Positions 14,915 through 22,863 of a DNA stretch of 64,000 bases are shown piece by piece. Made by a program: the position numbers and the translations under genes. Source of the stretch: SIG607 sp045605385 (GTDB lineage: Bacteria > Bacillota > Clostridia > Oscillospirales > Acutalibacteraceae); NCBI GenBank assembly GCA_045605385.1, contig JAZUPW010000008.1:1-64000 (forward strand), written 5' to 3'. Each line of letters begins with the position of its first letter. Within the stretch, counting starts at the first letter, position 1. The notes beneath the pieces are model-generated. The model had not been told where the DNA came from. It was given only the letters and a program-made list of their open reading frames with translations, and ran no database searches.

Positions 14915-16288
14915 GTGCTTTTTTCAAGTATTCCCTTTTTGTTTTATTTTTTGCCCTGTGTTTTTTTGCTTTATGCAATTTCACCAAGGCGCATTAAAAA
15001 CCTTACCTTACTGATATGCTCGTTAGTTTTTTATGCCTGGGGAGAACCCCGCCTTGTGGTTCTTATGTTATTAACCGTTTTCTGCGGTTATATACTTGGA
15101 TTACTAACCGAAAAATTCAATAAATATAAAAAAGTTTTTTTGTGCTTGGCGGTAATTTTAAGCCTTGGTTTTCTGTGCTATTTTAAATACGTTGACTTTT
15201 TTATTGAAAACGTAAATGCTATTACCGGTCTTTCAATACCGCTTCTTAAAGTAACTTTGCCTATAGGAATAAGTTTTTATACCTTTCAGTTGTTAAGTTA
15301 TAACATTGACGTTTACAGAGGAAGCGCTCCCGCGCAAAAAAGTTTTATAGACTTAGCCGCATATATTTCGCTTTTCCCACAACTTATAGCAGGTCCTATT
15401 GTGCGCTACAGCGACGTTGCCGAACAGTTAAAACAGCGCACTCACAGTATTGAAAAAACAGCGCTTGGTGTAAGGCGTTTTATATTGGGACTTTCTAAAA
15501 AAGTGCTTATTGCCAACACCTTAGGCGAACTTTGTGAAACCTTTAAAATATCCAACGATAAAAGTGTGTTGTTTTTCTGGCTTTATGCTATTTGCTTTGC
15601 CTTGCACATTTATTTTGATTTTTCAGGCTACAGCGATATGGCAATAGGTCTTGGCAAAATGCTTGGATTTGATTTTATTGAAAACTTCAATTACCCTTAT
15701 ATTTCAAAAAGCGTTACCGAATTCTGGCGCCGTTGGCACATTTCTTTAGGCTCTTGGTTCAGAGATTACGTTTACTTTCCTCTTGGCGGTTCACGTGTTG
15801 GCAAAGCAAGACTTCTTTTTAATTTGCTTACCGTTTGGATGCTAACGGGGTTCTGGCACGGTGCCGACTGGACCTTTATTATATGGGGACTTTACTTTGC
15901 AATTCTTCTTATTATTGAAAAAACATTCCTTTTAAAATATTTAAACTTATCAAAAGTAATAAGCCGTATATACGTATTACTGCTTGTTCTTATAAGTTTT
16001 GTTATATTCAATGCCGCATCAATTCACGAAGCCGTTATATATATAGGCGGTATGTTCGGGGCGGGAAATTATCCGTTAATTTCTGCGCAAACTCTTTTCT
16101 GCTTTAAGAATTACGGTTTCATTTTATTATTGGCAATAATAGGCGCAACACCCATACCGAAGATACTTGCATCAAAACTAAGAATAGCAAAATGGGCAGA
16201 ACCTTTTGTTTTGTTAGTATTATTAGTAACTGTTTCAGCTTACCTTGTAGACGGTTCGTTTAATCCGTTTTTGTACTTCCGTTTTTAG
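14915..16288 (+). CDS. MBOAT-family O-acyltransferase (AlgI/DltB type)
   Basis: 457 residues, multi-pass membrane protein of the usual AlgI length. It starts with GTG, 6 bases after AAAGGAG. Conserved family blocks are PIGISFYTFQLLSY, AGPIVRYSDV, FWRRWHISLGSWFRDYVYFP and LTGFWHGADWTFIIWG, which contains the catalytic histidine. It transfers an acyl (usually acetyl) group across the membrane to a cell-surface polymer. The following gene encodes a DHHW/SGNH-like extracellular partner, the usual arrangement for alginate-type O-acetylation. Confidence 0.93.
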   Translation: MLFSSIPFLFYFLPCVFLLYAISPRRIKNLTLLICSLVFYAWGEPRLVVLMLLTVFCGYILGLLTEKFNKYKKVFLCLAVILSLGFLCYFKYVDFFIENVNAITGLSIPLLKVTLPIGISFYTFQLLSYNIDVYRGSAPAQKSFIDLAAYISLFPQLIAGPIVRYSDVAEQLKQRTHSIEKTALGVRRFILGLSKKVLIANTLGELCETFKISNDKSVLFFWLYAICFALHIYFDFSGYSDMAIGLGKMLGFDFIENFNYPYISKSVTEFWRRWHISLGSWFRDYVYFPLGGSRVGKARLLFNLLTVWMLTGFWHGADWTFIIWGLYFAILLIIEKTFLLKYLNLSKVISRIYVLLLVLISFVIFNAASIHEAVIYIGGMFGAGNYPLISAQTLFCFKNYGFILLLAIIGATPIPKILASKLRIAKWAEPFVLLVLLVTVSAYLVDGSFNPFLYFRF

Positions 16289-16305
16289 AAAGGAGAAAAC
16301 TTTAA

Positions 16306-17367
16306 ATGAAACACAGAAATTATTTAACGGTTGGTTTGTGTCTTGCTTTTGTTTTGGTTTTCTCTTTATGGTGCTTTTTTATCCCCACCCCAGACTATTC
16401 CGACAGCGAACGCCGACAGTTAGCCGACTTCCCTGAAATATCGTGGCAAAATATAACTTCGGGCAAATTTGCAAAAGATTTTGAAGAATACACTACCGAC
16501 AGATTTCCGCTTAGAGATACTTTTCGCAGTATAAAAGCCTATGCAAGATTAAAGTTGTTTTTGCAAAAAGAGAACAATGATATTTACCTTAAAAACGGGC
16601 ATATTTCAAAACTTGAATATCCAATGAATGTAAATATGTTAGACTATGCCGCTTCCCTGTTTAATAAAATACAGAAAGAACATTTTGTAAATAACAAGGC
16701 TTACTTTGCAATAATTCCCGATAAAAATAAATATCTTGCAGAACTGAAAATGGATTACGCCGAACTTGAAAATTATATGTACAGCGCTTTGCCTTTTTGC
16801 ACACCCATAAAAATAGACGGTATGCTTTCTGCAAATGATTACTATTTTACCGACAGCCATTGGAAACAGGAAAATATTACGGATATTGCAAAGTTTATTG
16901 CAAACAGTATGGGTAGTGATATACCGTCTGATTACGAAACGCTGACCCTTACAACTGATTTTAAAGGGGTTTATGCAGGGCAATCGGCTCTTAAATGCAA
17001 AGGAGATACCATTAAATATCTCACTAACGATATAATAGAAAACTTTACCGTTAGCGGTGCAGACGCTGTTTATGATATGAAAAAAGCGAACGGTAAAGAC
17101 CCTTATGAATTCTTTCTTTCGGGAAATCAGCCTATTGTTACAATAAAAAATGCAAAATGTGAAAATAACAAGAAATTAATTGTTTTCAGAGATTCTTTTG
17201 CTTCTTCTATAATGCCGATTATTGCGCAAGGATACAGTGAAGTTGTTATGGTGGATTTAAGATATATGAATTCTGCCCTTTTAGAGCAATACGTTGATTT
17301 TTCAAATAGCGACGTTTTGTTTCTTTACAGCGCAAGCGTGCTTAATAATTCTACTTCTATGAAATGA
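16306..17367 (+). CDS. DHHW/AlgJ-like SGNH protein, partner of the MBOAT enzyme
   Basis: 353 residues. One N-terminal membrane anchor (residues ~7-25), then an extracellular domain. Motifs YYFTDSHWKQ (the DxHW box) and LIVFRDSFASSIMP (the nucleophile-containing RDSF block) mark the AlgJ/AlgX-type acetyltransferase fold. It follows the MBOAT gene by 17 bases with an AAAGGAG site. Probable role: final transfer of acetyl groups to an exopolysaccharide or wall polymer. Confidence 0.85.
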   Translation: MKHRNYLTVGLCLAFVLVFSLWCFFIPTPDYSDSERRQLADFPEISWQNITSGKFAKDFEEYTTDRFPLRDTFRSIKAYARLKLFLQKENNDIYLKNGHISKLEYPMNVNMLDYAASLFNKIQKEHFVNNKAYFAIIPDKNKYLAELKMDYAELENYMYSALPFCTPIKIDGMLSANDYYFTDSHWKQENITDIAKFIANSMGSDIPSDYETLTLTTDFKGVYAGQSALKCKGDTIKYLTNDIIENFTVSGADAVYDMKKANGKDPYEFFLSGNQPIVTIKNAKCENNKKLIVFRDSFASSIMPIIAQGYSEVVMVDLRYMNSALLEQYVDFSNSDVLFLYSASVLNNSTSMK

Positions 17368-17384
17368 AAACAGACATATTTCTC

Positions 17385-17413
17385 TTGACATTTTTCCTTT
17401 GATTTGTTACAAT
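17385..17413 (+). promoter_or_regulatory. strong sigma-A promoter of the alcohol dehydrogenase gene
   Basis: TTGACA at 17385-17390, 17-base spacer, TACAAT at 17408-17413. Near consensus. Confidence 0.75.
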
Positions 17414-17417
17414 TTAA

Positions 17418-17433
17418 TTGACAACATTGTCAA
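17418..17433. promoter_or_regulatory. operator-like palindrome over the transcription start
   Basis: TTGACAACATTGTCAA: a perfect 7-base inverted repeat with a 2-base centre, beginning 5 bases after the -10 box. A dimeric repressor bound here would block initiation. I cannot name the repressor family. Confidence 0.6.
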
Positions 17434-17464
17434 AAAATTAACAATCTTAAGGAGTGCATTATTT

Positions 17465-18598
17465 ATGGCAACATCAAAAGTAGCATATCTTGTAAAGCCA
17501 AAAATTGTTGACGGCGTTGAAGGCGAAGCAATTGTAGAACTTCGCGACATCGAAATTCCCACCCCAGGCCCCGGCGAAATTCTTGTTAAGGTAGAAGGTT
17601 GCGGCATTTGCGGTACCGACGTTCACGAATACCGTTACAATCCCTTTGGTTACAAAGAAATTGTATTAGGTCACGAAGGCACAGGCGAAGTTGTAGCTAT
17701 TGGCGAAGGCGTTACCGTTGATACAAAGGGTGACCCAATTAAAGTTGGCGATAAAGTTGTAACCTCCGTTCTTCTTTGCGGCGAATGTGATTATTGCCGC
17801 CGTTATCCCGAACTTCCTAACCTTTGCGAAGGTCTTGGCGTTTACGGTCTTATTGAAGATGATGAAGCACACCACAATAACGGCTGGTTTGCAGAACATA
17901 TTTTAGTTCGTAAAAATTCTTCTATTTTCGTTGTTAACGGTATGTCGTTAGACGAAAGAATGCTTATTGAACCTGCTTGTGTTTGCGTTCACGCTTGGAA
18001 CCGCGCTAAATCTACCAACCTTATTAACTTTGGTTCTACCGTTTTAGTACAAGGTTGCGGACCTATCGGTCTTATGCAAATTGCCGTTCTTAAAGCTGCA
18101 GGCGTTGTTAACATTATTGCAGTTGACGGTGTTGATACCCGTCTTGCCCTTGCAAAAGAAATGGGCGCTACTGCCGTAATTAACTTTAAAGAGCTTAAAA
18201 CTATTGAAGAAAGAGTTGCTAAGGTTAAAGAACTTACAAACGGTTTCGGCGCAGATTTCGTATTCCAGTGCACAGGCGTTCCTCAGGCTGCTGCAGATGC
18301 TTATAAATATGTTCGCCGCGGCGGTGGATACTGTGAAATGGGCTTCTTCGTAAATGCAGGCGAATGCACAATGAACCCCCACTTTGACCTTTGTAACAAA
18401 GAAATCACCTTGGTTGGTTCTTGGGTTTACAGCGCTAATGAATACATTGAAACCTTAGGCTTTATCAAAAAAGCTAAAGAAATGTCTATTCCTGTTGAAA
18501 AACTTGTTACCGACCACTATCCGCTTGAACAGTACGTAGACGCTATGGAAAAGAATATTTCTCTTACCGGCGTTAAAATTGCTATTGTAATGGAATAA
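17465..18598 (+). CDS. zinc-dependent medium-chain alcohol/polyol dehydrogenase
   Basis: 377 residues. Catalytic zinc motif GCGICGTDVHEYR, GHEGTGEVVAIGEGV, structural zinc lobe CGECDYCRRY...LCEG, and Rossmann motif VLVQGCGPIGLMQIAVL. Closest by eye to sorbitol, threonine or 2,3-butanediol dehydrogenases; the substrate cannot be fixed. The ATG at 17465 has an AAGGAG site; an upstream in-frame ATG at 17399 lies inside the promoter region. Monocistronic: strong promoter and palindromic operator upstream, terminator downstream. Confidence 0.93.
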   Translation: MATSKVAYLVKPKIVDGVEGEAIVELRDIEIPTPGPGEILVKVEGCGICGTDVHEYRYNPFGYKEIVLGHEGTGEVVAIGEGVTVDTKGDPIKVGDKVVTSVLLCGECDYCRRYPELPNLCEGLGVYGLIEDDEAHHNNGWFAEHILVRKNSSIFVVNGMSLDERMLIEPACVCVHAWNRAKSTNLINFGSTVLVQGCGPIGLMQIAVLKAAGVVNIIAVDGVDTRLALAKEMGATAVINFKELKTIEERVAKVKELTNGFGADFVFQCTGVPQAAADAYKYVRRGGGYCEMGFFVNAGECTMNPHFDLCNKEITLVGSWVYSANEYIETLGFIKKAKEMSIPVEKLVTDHYPLEQYVDAMEKNISLTGVKIAIVME

Positions 18599-18613
18599 TA
18601 ATTCTTGAAACTT

Positions 18614-18656
18614 AAAAGCGAGGCGATTCATTCATAACGCCTCGCTTTTTTCTTTT
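18614..18656. terminator. bidirectional terminator between convergent genes
   Basis: AAAAGCGAGGCG (18614-18625) pairs with CGCCTCGCTTTT (18638-18649), with T runs on both strands. Serves the dehydrogenase (+) and the beta-helix gene (-). Confidence 0.9.
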
Positions 18657-18659
18657 TAC

Positions 18660-19724
18660 TTAAATCGAATTTTCTTTAAATCCGCTAACAGAGTTTTTAT
18701 CCCATATCAAGTCTTGTTTGTTACCCTCGTATAACACCTCTGTACCAACTGTTGCCCGAAACGTACTCATCGTTACCGATAACTTACCGCCAACGTGATT
18801 TATGGCGGTGCTTTTTTTTAGTCCCATAAGTTTGTTATTAAAAAAGTCACAACCTATCATCCGCGTATCGGCGTTTATATTAAAGCCTATTTCGGCGGTA
18901 TCGGCATAACATCCGTCTAAAATATTAAACCAGCCTTGAATATCAAAGGCTATAGAGTTTTTAAGCATTTCGGGAACTTCGTTTTGATAATCCACTTTCT
19001 CGCCGTCTTTTCCGTAAACACCGTTTAAAAGTTTTTTCTTGCGCTCACCGTAAATGGCAGACCATTCTTCCACGCTGTAGTTTTCAGGCGGAACCGTACC
19101 GCCCCACAAATGACAGCGGCTTATTCTATTTGCAGCGCCTAACATTCGCATACCGACAGTATAATCAATAATAAAACAATCGTTGAAATGCGCATCGGCT
19201 TTATCCGACCATATACCAACGTTGCCCGAAAGACCTTTCTTTGTGCATTTACAATAAACGTTGTTACAAACAAGCTCGTATATATGTCCGCCAAATTTAC
19301 CTCCAACGTACATACCGTATTCCCTGCCGTTATGAAAACTTATATCAGAAATTGTAAAATGATGAGCATTAGTAATGGCAAAGCAACTTGCCATACCATT
19401 ACCGTCAATATCTCCGCCACTTATAAAAAGTCCTAAATTATCATAAAGGGTTCCGTCATCATTAAAAAGAGTCAGGTTGTGGAAGTCACCTTTAGCATTA
19501 TAAACAAGCACAAAATCCATTTTTTCAGTTGCAATAAGCCTTGCCGCAGGGTGCATTTTAAGTGAACAACGGTTGGTTATGGTAAGCGAAGTTTTTATGT
19601 TGTAATTTCCTTTCGGAATGCAAAGCACACCATTTTCGGTAGCGTCTATTGCTCTTTGTATGCGTTCTGAATCACTTTTATCTTCTTTAAGTTTCGGAAA
19701 AGAAGTTAAAACGTTGTCGTACAT
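18660..19724 (-). CDS. right-handed beta-helix protein (pectate-lyase-superfamily type)
   Basis: 354 residues without a signal peptide, hence cytoplasmic. The N-terminus (DSERIQRAIDATENGVLCIP, KGNYNIKTSLTITNR) is the typical opening of the pectate-lyase-3/GH28-like beta-helix domain; later rungs such as NAHHFTISDISFHNGREYG and GGHIYELVCNNVYCKC are evident. It probably cleaves or epimerises an imported uronate-containing oligosaccharide. The EamA transporter gene lies 14 bases upstream, in the same unit, and an AraC gene is divergent beyond that. Confidence 0.8.
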   Translation of the reverse strand: MYDNVLTSFPKLKEDKSDSERIQRAIDATENGVLCIPKGNYNIKTSLTITNRCSLKMHPAARLIATEKMDFVLVYNAKGDFHNLTLFNDDGTLYDNLGLFISGGDIDGNGMASCFAITNAHHFTISDISFHNGREYGMYVGGKFGGHIYELVCNNVYCKCTKKGLSGNVGIWSDKADAHFNDCFIIDYTVGMRMLGAANRISRCHLWGGTVPPENYSVEEWSAIYGERKKKLLNGVYGKDGEKVDYQNEVPEMLKNSIAFDIQGWFNILDGCYADTAEIGFNINADTRMIGCDFFNNKLMGLKKSTAINHVGGKLSVTMSTFRATVGTEVLYEGNKQDLIWDKNSVSGFKENSI

Positions 19725-19738
19725 AATGGTATTCTCCT

Positions 19739-20596
19739 TTAAATATTCATAATTATAATAGCCACCACGCCTATAAAGAGGCTTATTATTTGATTCAGTT
19801 TTAATTTATCTTTTAAAAGCAAAACGCCAAAAAGGCTCGAAAGCACAAGCGTTCCGCCATTATAAGTCGGGAACAAAAGCACCGAATCAATAGTAGCAAC
19901 CGCGTAAGTATTCAACACCTGAAAAACACCTAACACAGCGCCTGTGCATAGTGCAATACCAAAAACATACGGTTTTATTTTAAATGAAATTCCGTTTCCT
20001 TTCAGTTTCATAACAGTGTAAATGCAAACAGAAGCAGTAGCAGCAGTAATATAACTCCACGCAACAAAACTTCGTGAAGCGCCCGCCCACTGTGTTCTGC
20101 CAAAAATCTGCTGACATACCGACAAAACAGCGTTTGCAAACGATGCAAGTAAAGCGAACAAAAACCATTTTTTAAAACTATCGCTTTTTTCACATTTATT
20201 GATATTAAGCGACAAGGCTGTAATTGTAAGAATTATTCCTATAATTTTCAATAGGTTCAACCGACCGTTATAAAAAATAACCGATACTATTATGGGAATA
20301 ATCATACTTAAATTAACAATTAAAACCGTAAGAGAAACGTTGCCGCAAGACATAGCCTTAATATAAAAAATTTGAAAAGCAACGGTTAATATGCCAAAAG
20401 CCAATCCAAACAAAGGAATAAACAAATTATCTACAAAGGCATTTTTAAAAAACACAAGCGCTGAAAACAAAAAAACAAGCCCGTTAAAAAACACTCCGTC
20501 AATGGCCGTTTGTACGTTTTTCTTCGCAAAGGTAGCCTGCAAGGTAACCTTAACGGTTGCAAGTAAGCATAAAATTAAAATTATAAGCAGTTTCAT
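19739..20596 (-). CDS. EamA/DMT-family membrane transporter
   Basis: 285 residues with about ten membrane helices in two homologous halves; PTYNGGTLVLSSLFGVLLLKDKL near the C-terminus is the classic EamA end. Drug/metabolite-transporter fold; substrate unknown. First gene of a two-gene unit with the beta-helix protein, divergent from the AraC gene at 20708, so it may carry the sugar or product of that enzyme. Confidence 0.88.
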   Translation of the reverse strand: MKLLIILILCLLATVKVTLQATFAKKNVQTAIDGVFFNGLVFLFSALVFFKNAFVDNLFIPLFGLAFGILTVAFQIFYIKAMSCGNVSLTVLIVNLSMIIPIIVSVIFYNGRLNLLKIIGIILTITALSLNINKCEKSDSFKKWFLFALLASFANAVLSVCQQIFGRTQWAGASRSFVAWSYITAATASVCIYTVMKLKGNGISFKIKPYVFGIALCTGAVLGVFQVLNTYAVATIDSVLLFPTYNGGTLVLSSLFGVLLLKDKLKLNQIISLFIGVVAIIIMNI

Positions 20597-20707
20597 TGAA
20601 TCACCAAAAAAATTATATATGGACGAATATATCTTTGCAATGAACTTTTTTGGATATTTTATGGACTTTTTTGACTTTTATGATATAATTAATATGAGGT
20701 GAGTTTA

Positions 20708-21514
20708 ATGAGTGACAGTACAATGCTTCAAAATTTTTGTGAAATAGATTTAAATAACGATATAGGAATGTACTATTGCGGGAAACGCATAGAAACCGAA
20801 AATCACACGTATGGACCGGAAATAAGATATCATTATTTATTTGTACTTGTAGATAAAGGAACCGCCGAAACCTGTGATGGCAAAAAGATAAGATTTGGCA
20901 GCCACGATTTATTTGTTATGTGTCCCAACACTAAAATTCATTATAAAGCCTTAGAAAAATGGAGTATAAGTTGGATAGGGCTTTACGGAAAAACTGTAAA
21001 GCAATATATAGATTTTTTAAACGTTACACCGCAAAATCCTGTACTGCACGTCTCTCTTTACGCTGAGTTAAAATCTATTATGGATAAAATCTGTACTTTG
21101 TCAAAAACAGCAACTTTTTCCTCAAATCTGCAAATTTCGGGGCTTATATATGAGTTTTTTGCAATATTAATGCAAAACTCTACCGCCGAAATTAAACCAA
21201 ACCTTATAAAATCTGCACTTAAAATAATTAACAATAATTTCTGCGAGGAAATAACCGTTAAAAACATTGCCTCACAGTTGTTTATCGACCCCGCTTATCT
21301 TTCAAGAAAGTTTACAAAAGAAGTAGGCGTTCCGCCTAAAAAATACATTCTTAAAAAACGTATTGAACGAGCAAAAGAACTTTTAGCAGCCACCAACGAG
21401 GGAATTTTTGAAATTTCAAATTCAGTTGGTTTTAAAGATCAGCTTTATTTTAGTCGCATATTCAAAAAAATAACAGACACAACACCAACCGAATACCGAA
21501 AAAGAACGAGGTAA
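20708..21514 (+). CDS. AraC-family transcriptional regulator
   Basis: 268 residues: cupin-like N-terminal half (GPEIRYHYLFVLVDKGTAET, SHDLFVMCPNTKIHY) and C-terminal helix-turn-helix pair (ITVKNIASQLFIDPAYLSRK, IFEISNSVGFKDQLYFSRIF). The ATG at 20708 is preceded by GAGGTGAG; the GTG at 20699 lies inside that site. A TATAAT at 20684-20689 may be its -10 box, with only a weak -35. Divergent from the EamA/beta-helix unit, its likely target. Confidence 0.9.
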   Translation: MSDSTMLQNFCEIDLNNDIGMYYCGKRIETENHTYGPEIRYHYLFVLVDKGTAETCDGKKIRFGSHDLFVMCPNTKIHYKALEKWSISWIGLYGKTVKQYIDFLNVTPQNPVLHVSLYAELKSIMDKICTLSKTATFSSNLQISGLIYEFFAILMQNSTAEIKPNLIKSALKIINNNFCEEITVKNIASQLFIDPAYLSRKFTKEVGVPPKKYILKKRIERAKELLAATNEGIFEISNSVGFKDQLYFSRIFKKITDTTPTEYRKRTR

Positions 21515-21532
21515 TTTCACCCCGTTCTTTTA
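21499..21532. terminator. terminator between two convergent AraC genes
   Basis: AAAAGAACGAGGT pairs with ACCCCGTTCTTTT (one mismatch). It overlaps the stop codons of both genes and can act in either direction. Confidence 0.75.
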
Positions 21533-22369
21533 AGTTTTAACCGATTTTCTGAAGTTTTTCGGTGTTGTGCCTTTGTATTTTTTAAATACCTTTGTAAAAT
21601 AACTGCTGTCCCAGAATCCGCAGTCAGCGGCTACCTGTGTAATTGATAAATCGGTTGAATCAAGCAAAAACGACGCCCGTTCAATACGGTATTGATTAAC
21701 ATAATTCATAGGCGAAGTTTTGGTTGCCGAATAAAATACTTTACAGAAATATTTAGAATTCATTTTGGCAACGCGCGCTAAAACTTCTAAAGAAAGTTCT
21801 TCGGCATAATGCACTTCAATATATTCAAGCACGGGTTTTATAGATGAAGTAAGCAAACTTTTGTTTTGCGTTTTTCTGTAGCGGTTTTCCTTTATAAGCC
21901 AACTAAAGAGTCCCGCCACCGCCGATACCGTTTCAAGAGCAAGGCAAGAATAACTGTTATTATCAGCAAATACATCAAGAACCCTTGCAACCTCTATGTT
22001 ATTATTACTAAAAAACTGTTCGGGCATTATTTCCATATTATAAAATGGGCGAAGAAGTGGTTTTAACACATCCATTTTTCCAAAAAGCCCGTATAAATCA
22101 AACACAAGACATTCATAAACACAGTTAAAAGGTTTTCCGCCGTGCAGAGTTTCACCCGCTATAAGCACTATTTCTCCTTCTTTTATACTCCACTGTTTAT
22201 CGTTAAGGGTTATAAGAAATTCCCCCTTTATTACCCTTAACAATTCCCATTCGTTATGCCAATGAAACGCCATATCATAACGCGGATGTGTTGAATCAAC
22301 GTAATAATACTCAACCGGAAAACTTACCGTTCCGTGCCGTTTTTTATCAAAATAATAGAACTTTTGCAA
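21530..22369 (-). CDS. AraC-family transcriptional regulator
   Basis: 279 residues if started at TTG (22369), which follows AGGGGGG by 6 bases; a longer frame to 22534 runs through the divergent promoter region. Cupin domain (MAFHWHNEWELLRVIKGEF, GEIVLIAGETLHGG) and helix-turn-helix pair (LSLEVLARVAKMNSKYFCKV, SITQVAADCGFWDSSYFTKV). Divergent from the ASRT/creatininase operon and so its likely activator. Confidence 0.9.
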   Translation of the reverse strand: MQKFYYFDKKRHGTVSFPVEYYYVDSTHPRYDMAFHWHNEWELLRVIKGEFLITLNDKQWSIKEGEIVLIAGETLHGGKPFNCVYECLVFDLYGLFGKMDVLKPLLRPFYNMEIMPEQFFSNNNIEVARVLDVFADNNSYSCLALETVSAVAGLFSWLIKENRYRKTQNKSLLTSSIKPVLEYIEVHYAEELSLEVLARVAKMNSKYFCKVFYSATKTSPMNYVNQYRIERASFLLDSTDLSITQVAADCGFWDSSYFTKVFKKYKGTTPKNFRKSVKT

Positions 22370-22440
22370 TATAATCCCCCTAAAAAGTGACAATTTTACC
22401 TTTTTAACTGATAATATCACAAGAAATATATTGTTGTCAA

Positions 22441-22449
22441 TGTTATAAT
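22441..22449 (+). promoter_or_regulatory. extended -10 promoter of the ASRT operon
   Basis: TGTTATAAT: a perfect TGnTATAAT. No good -35 is seen 17 bases upstream, fitting dependence on the divergent AraC activator. Confidence 0.55.
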
Positions 22450-22485
22450 GTAGTAGTAATAAAATATAATTACGAGGTGCATTGT

Positions 22486-22842
22486 ATGAGTTACGGCAAA
22501 AAAGTATGGGTTTTTCCCGATGCAGAACTTCCACCCGTTGGCGAAAACGAAATAAAAGGGCACGAATCGGTAATTATTACCAACGTAAATGAAACCAAAG
22601 CGAACATAAAAATTACCCTTTTGTATACCGATAAAGACCCTGTTTCTTTTAACACCCAAGTTGAAGCTATGCGTGTAAGATGCTTACGTTCCAACAACGA
22701 AAAAGATTTCTGCGGTTTTACTGCAAAAGAAGAAGAACAGTATGCTATTATGCTTGAAAGCGATGTGCCGATAGTTGCTCAGTACGGTCGCGCAGAGCCA
22801 AGAGTTGTAAACTTTTATACAACCCCAGGTTACTGTGAATAA
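22486..22842 (+). CDS. sensory-rhodopsin-transducer (ASRT)-like small-molecule-binding protein
   Basis: 118 residues. The family pattern is clear: GKKVWVFPDAELPPVG, KGHESVIITNVNETKANIKI, then MRVRCLRS and VPIVAQYGRAEPRV. The ASRT superfamily takes its name from the Anabaena rhodopsin partner, but most bacterial members have no rhodopsin and are thought to bind small molecules, often near sugar-metabolism genes. No rhodopsin gene is present here. It is the first gene of an operon with a creatinase-fold protein and a creatininase-family protein, so it may be a ligand-binding accessory or carrier for that pathway. Confidence 0.85.
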   Translation: MSYGKKVWVFPDAELPPVGENEIKGHESVIITNVNETKANIKITLLYTDKDPVSFNTQVEAMRVRCLRSNNEKDFCGFTAKEEEQYAIMLESDVPIVAQYGRAEPRVVNFYTTPGYCE

Positions 22843-22863
22843 AATTAAAAGGAGAAAAGACAA

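Noticed and set aside
22486..22842. Light sensing through a rhodopsin
   Set aside because: Only the transducer-like protein is present; no seven-helix retinal protein is nearby.
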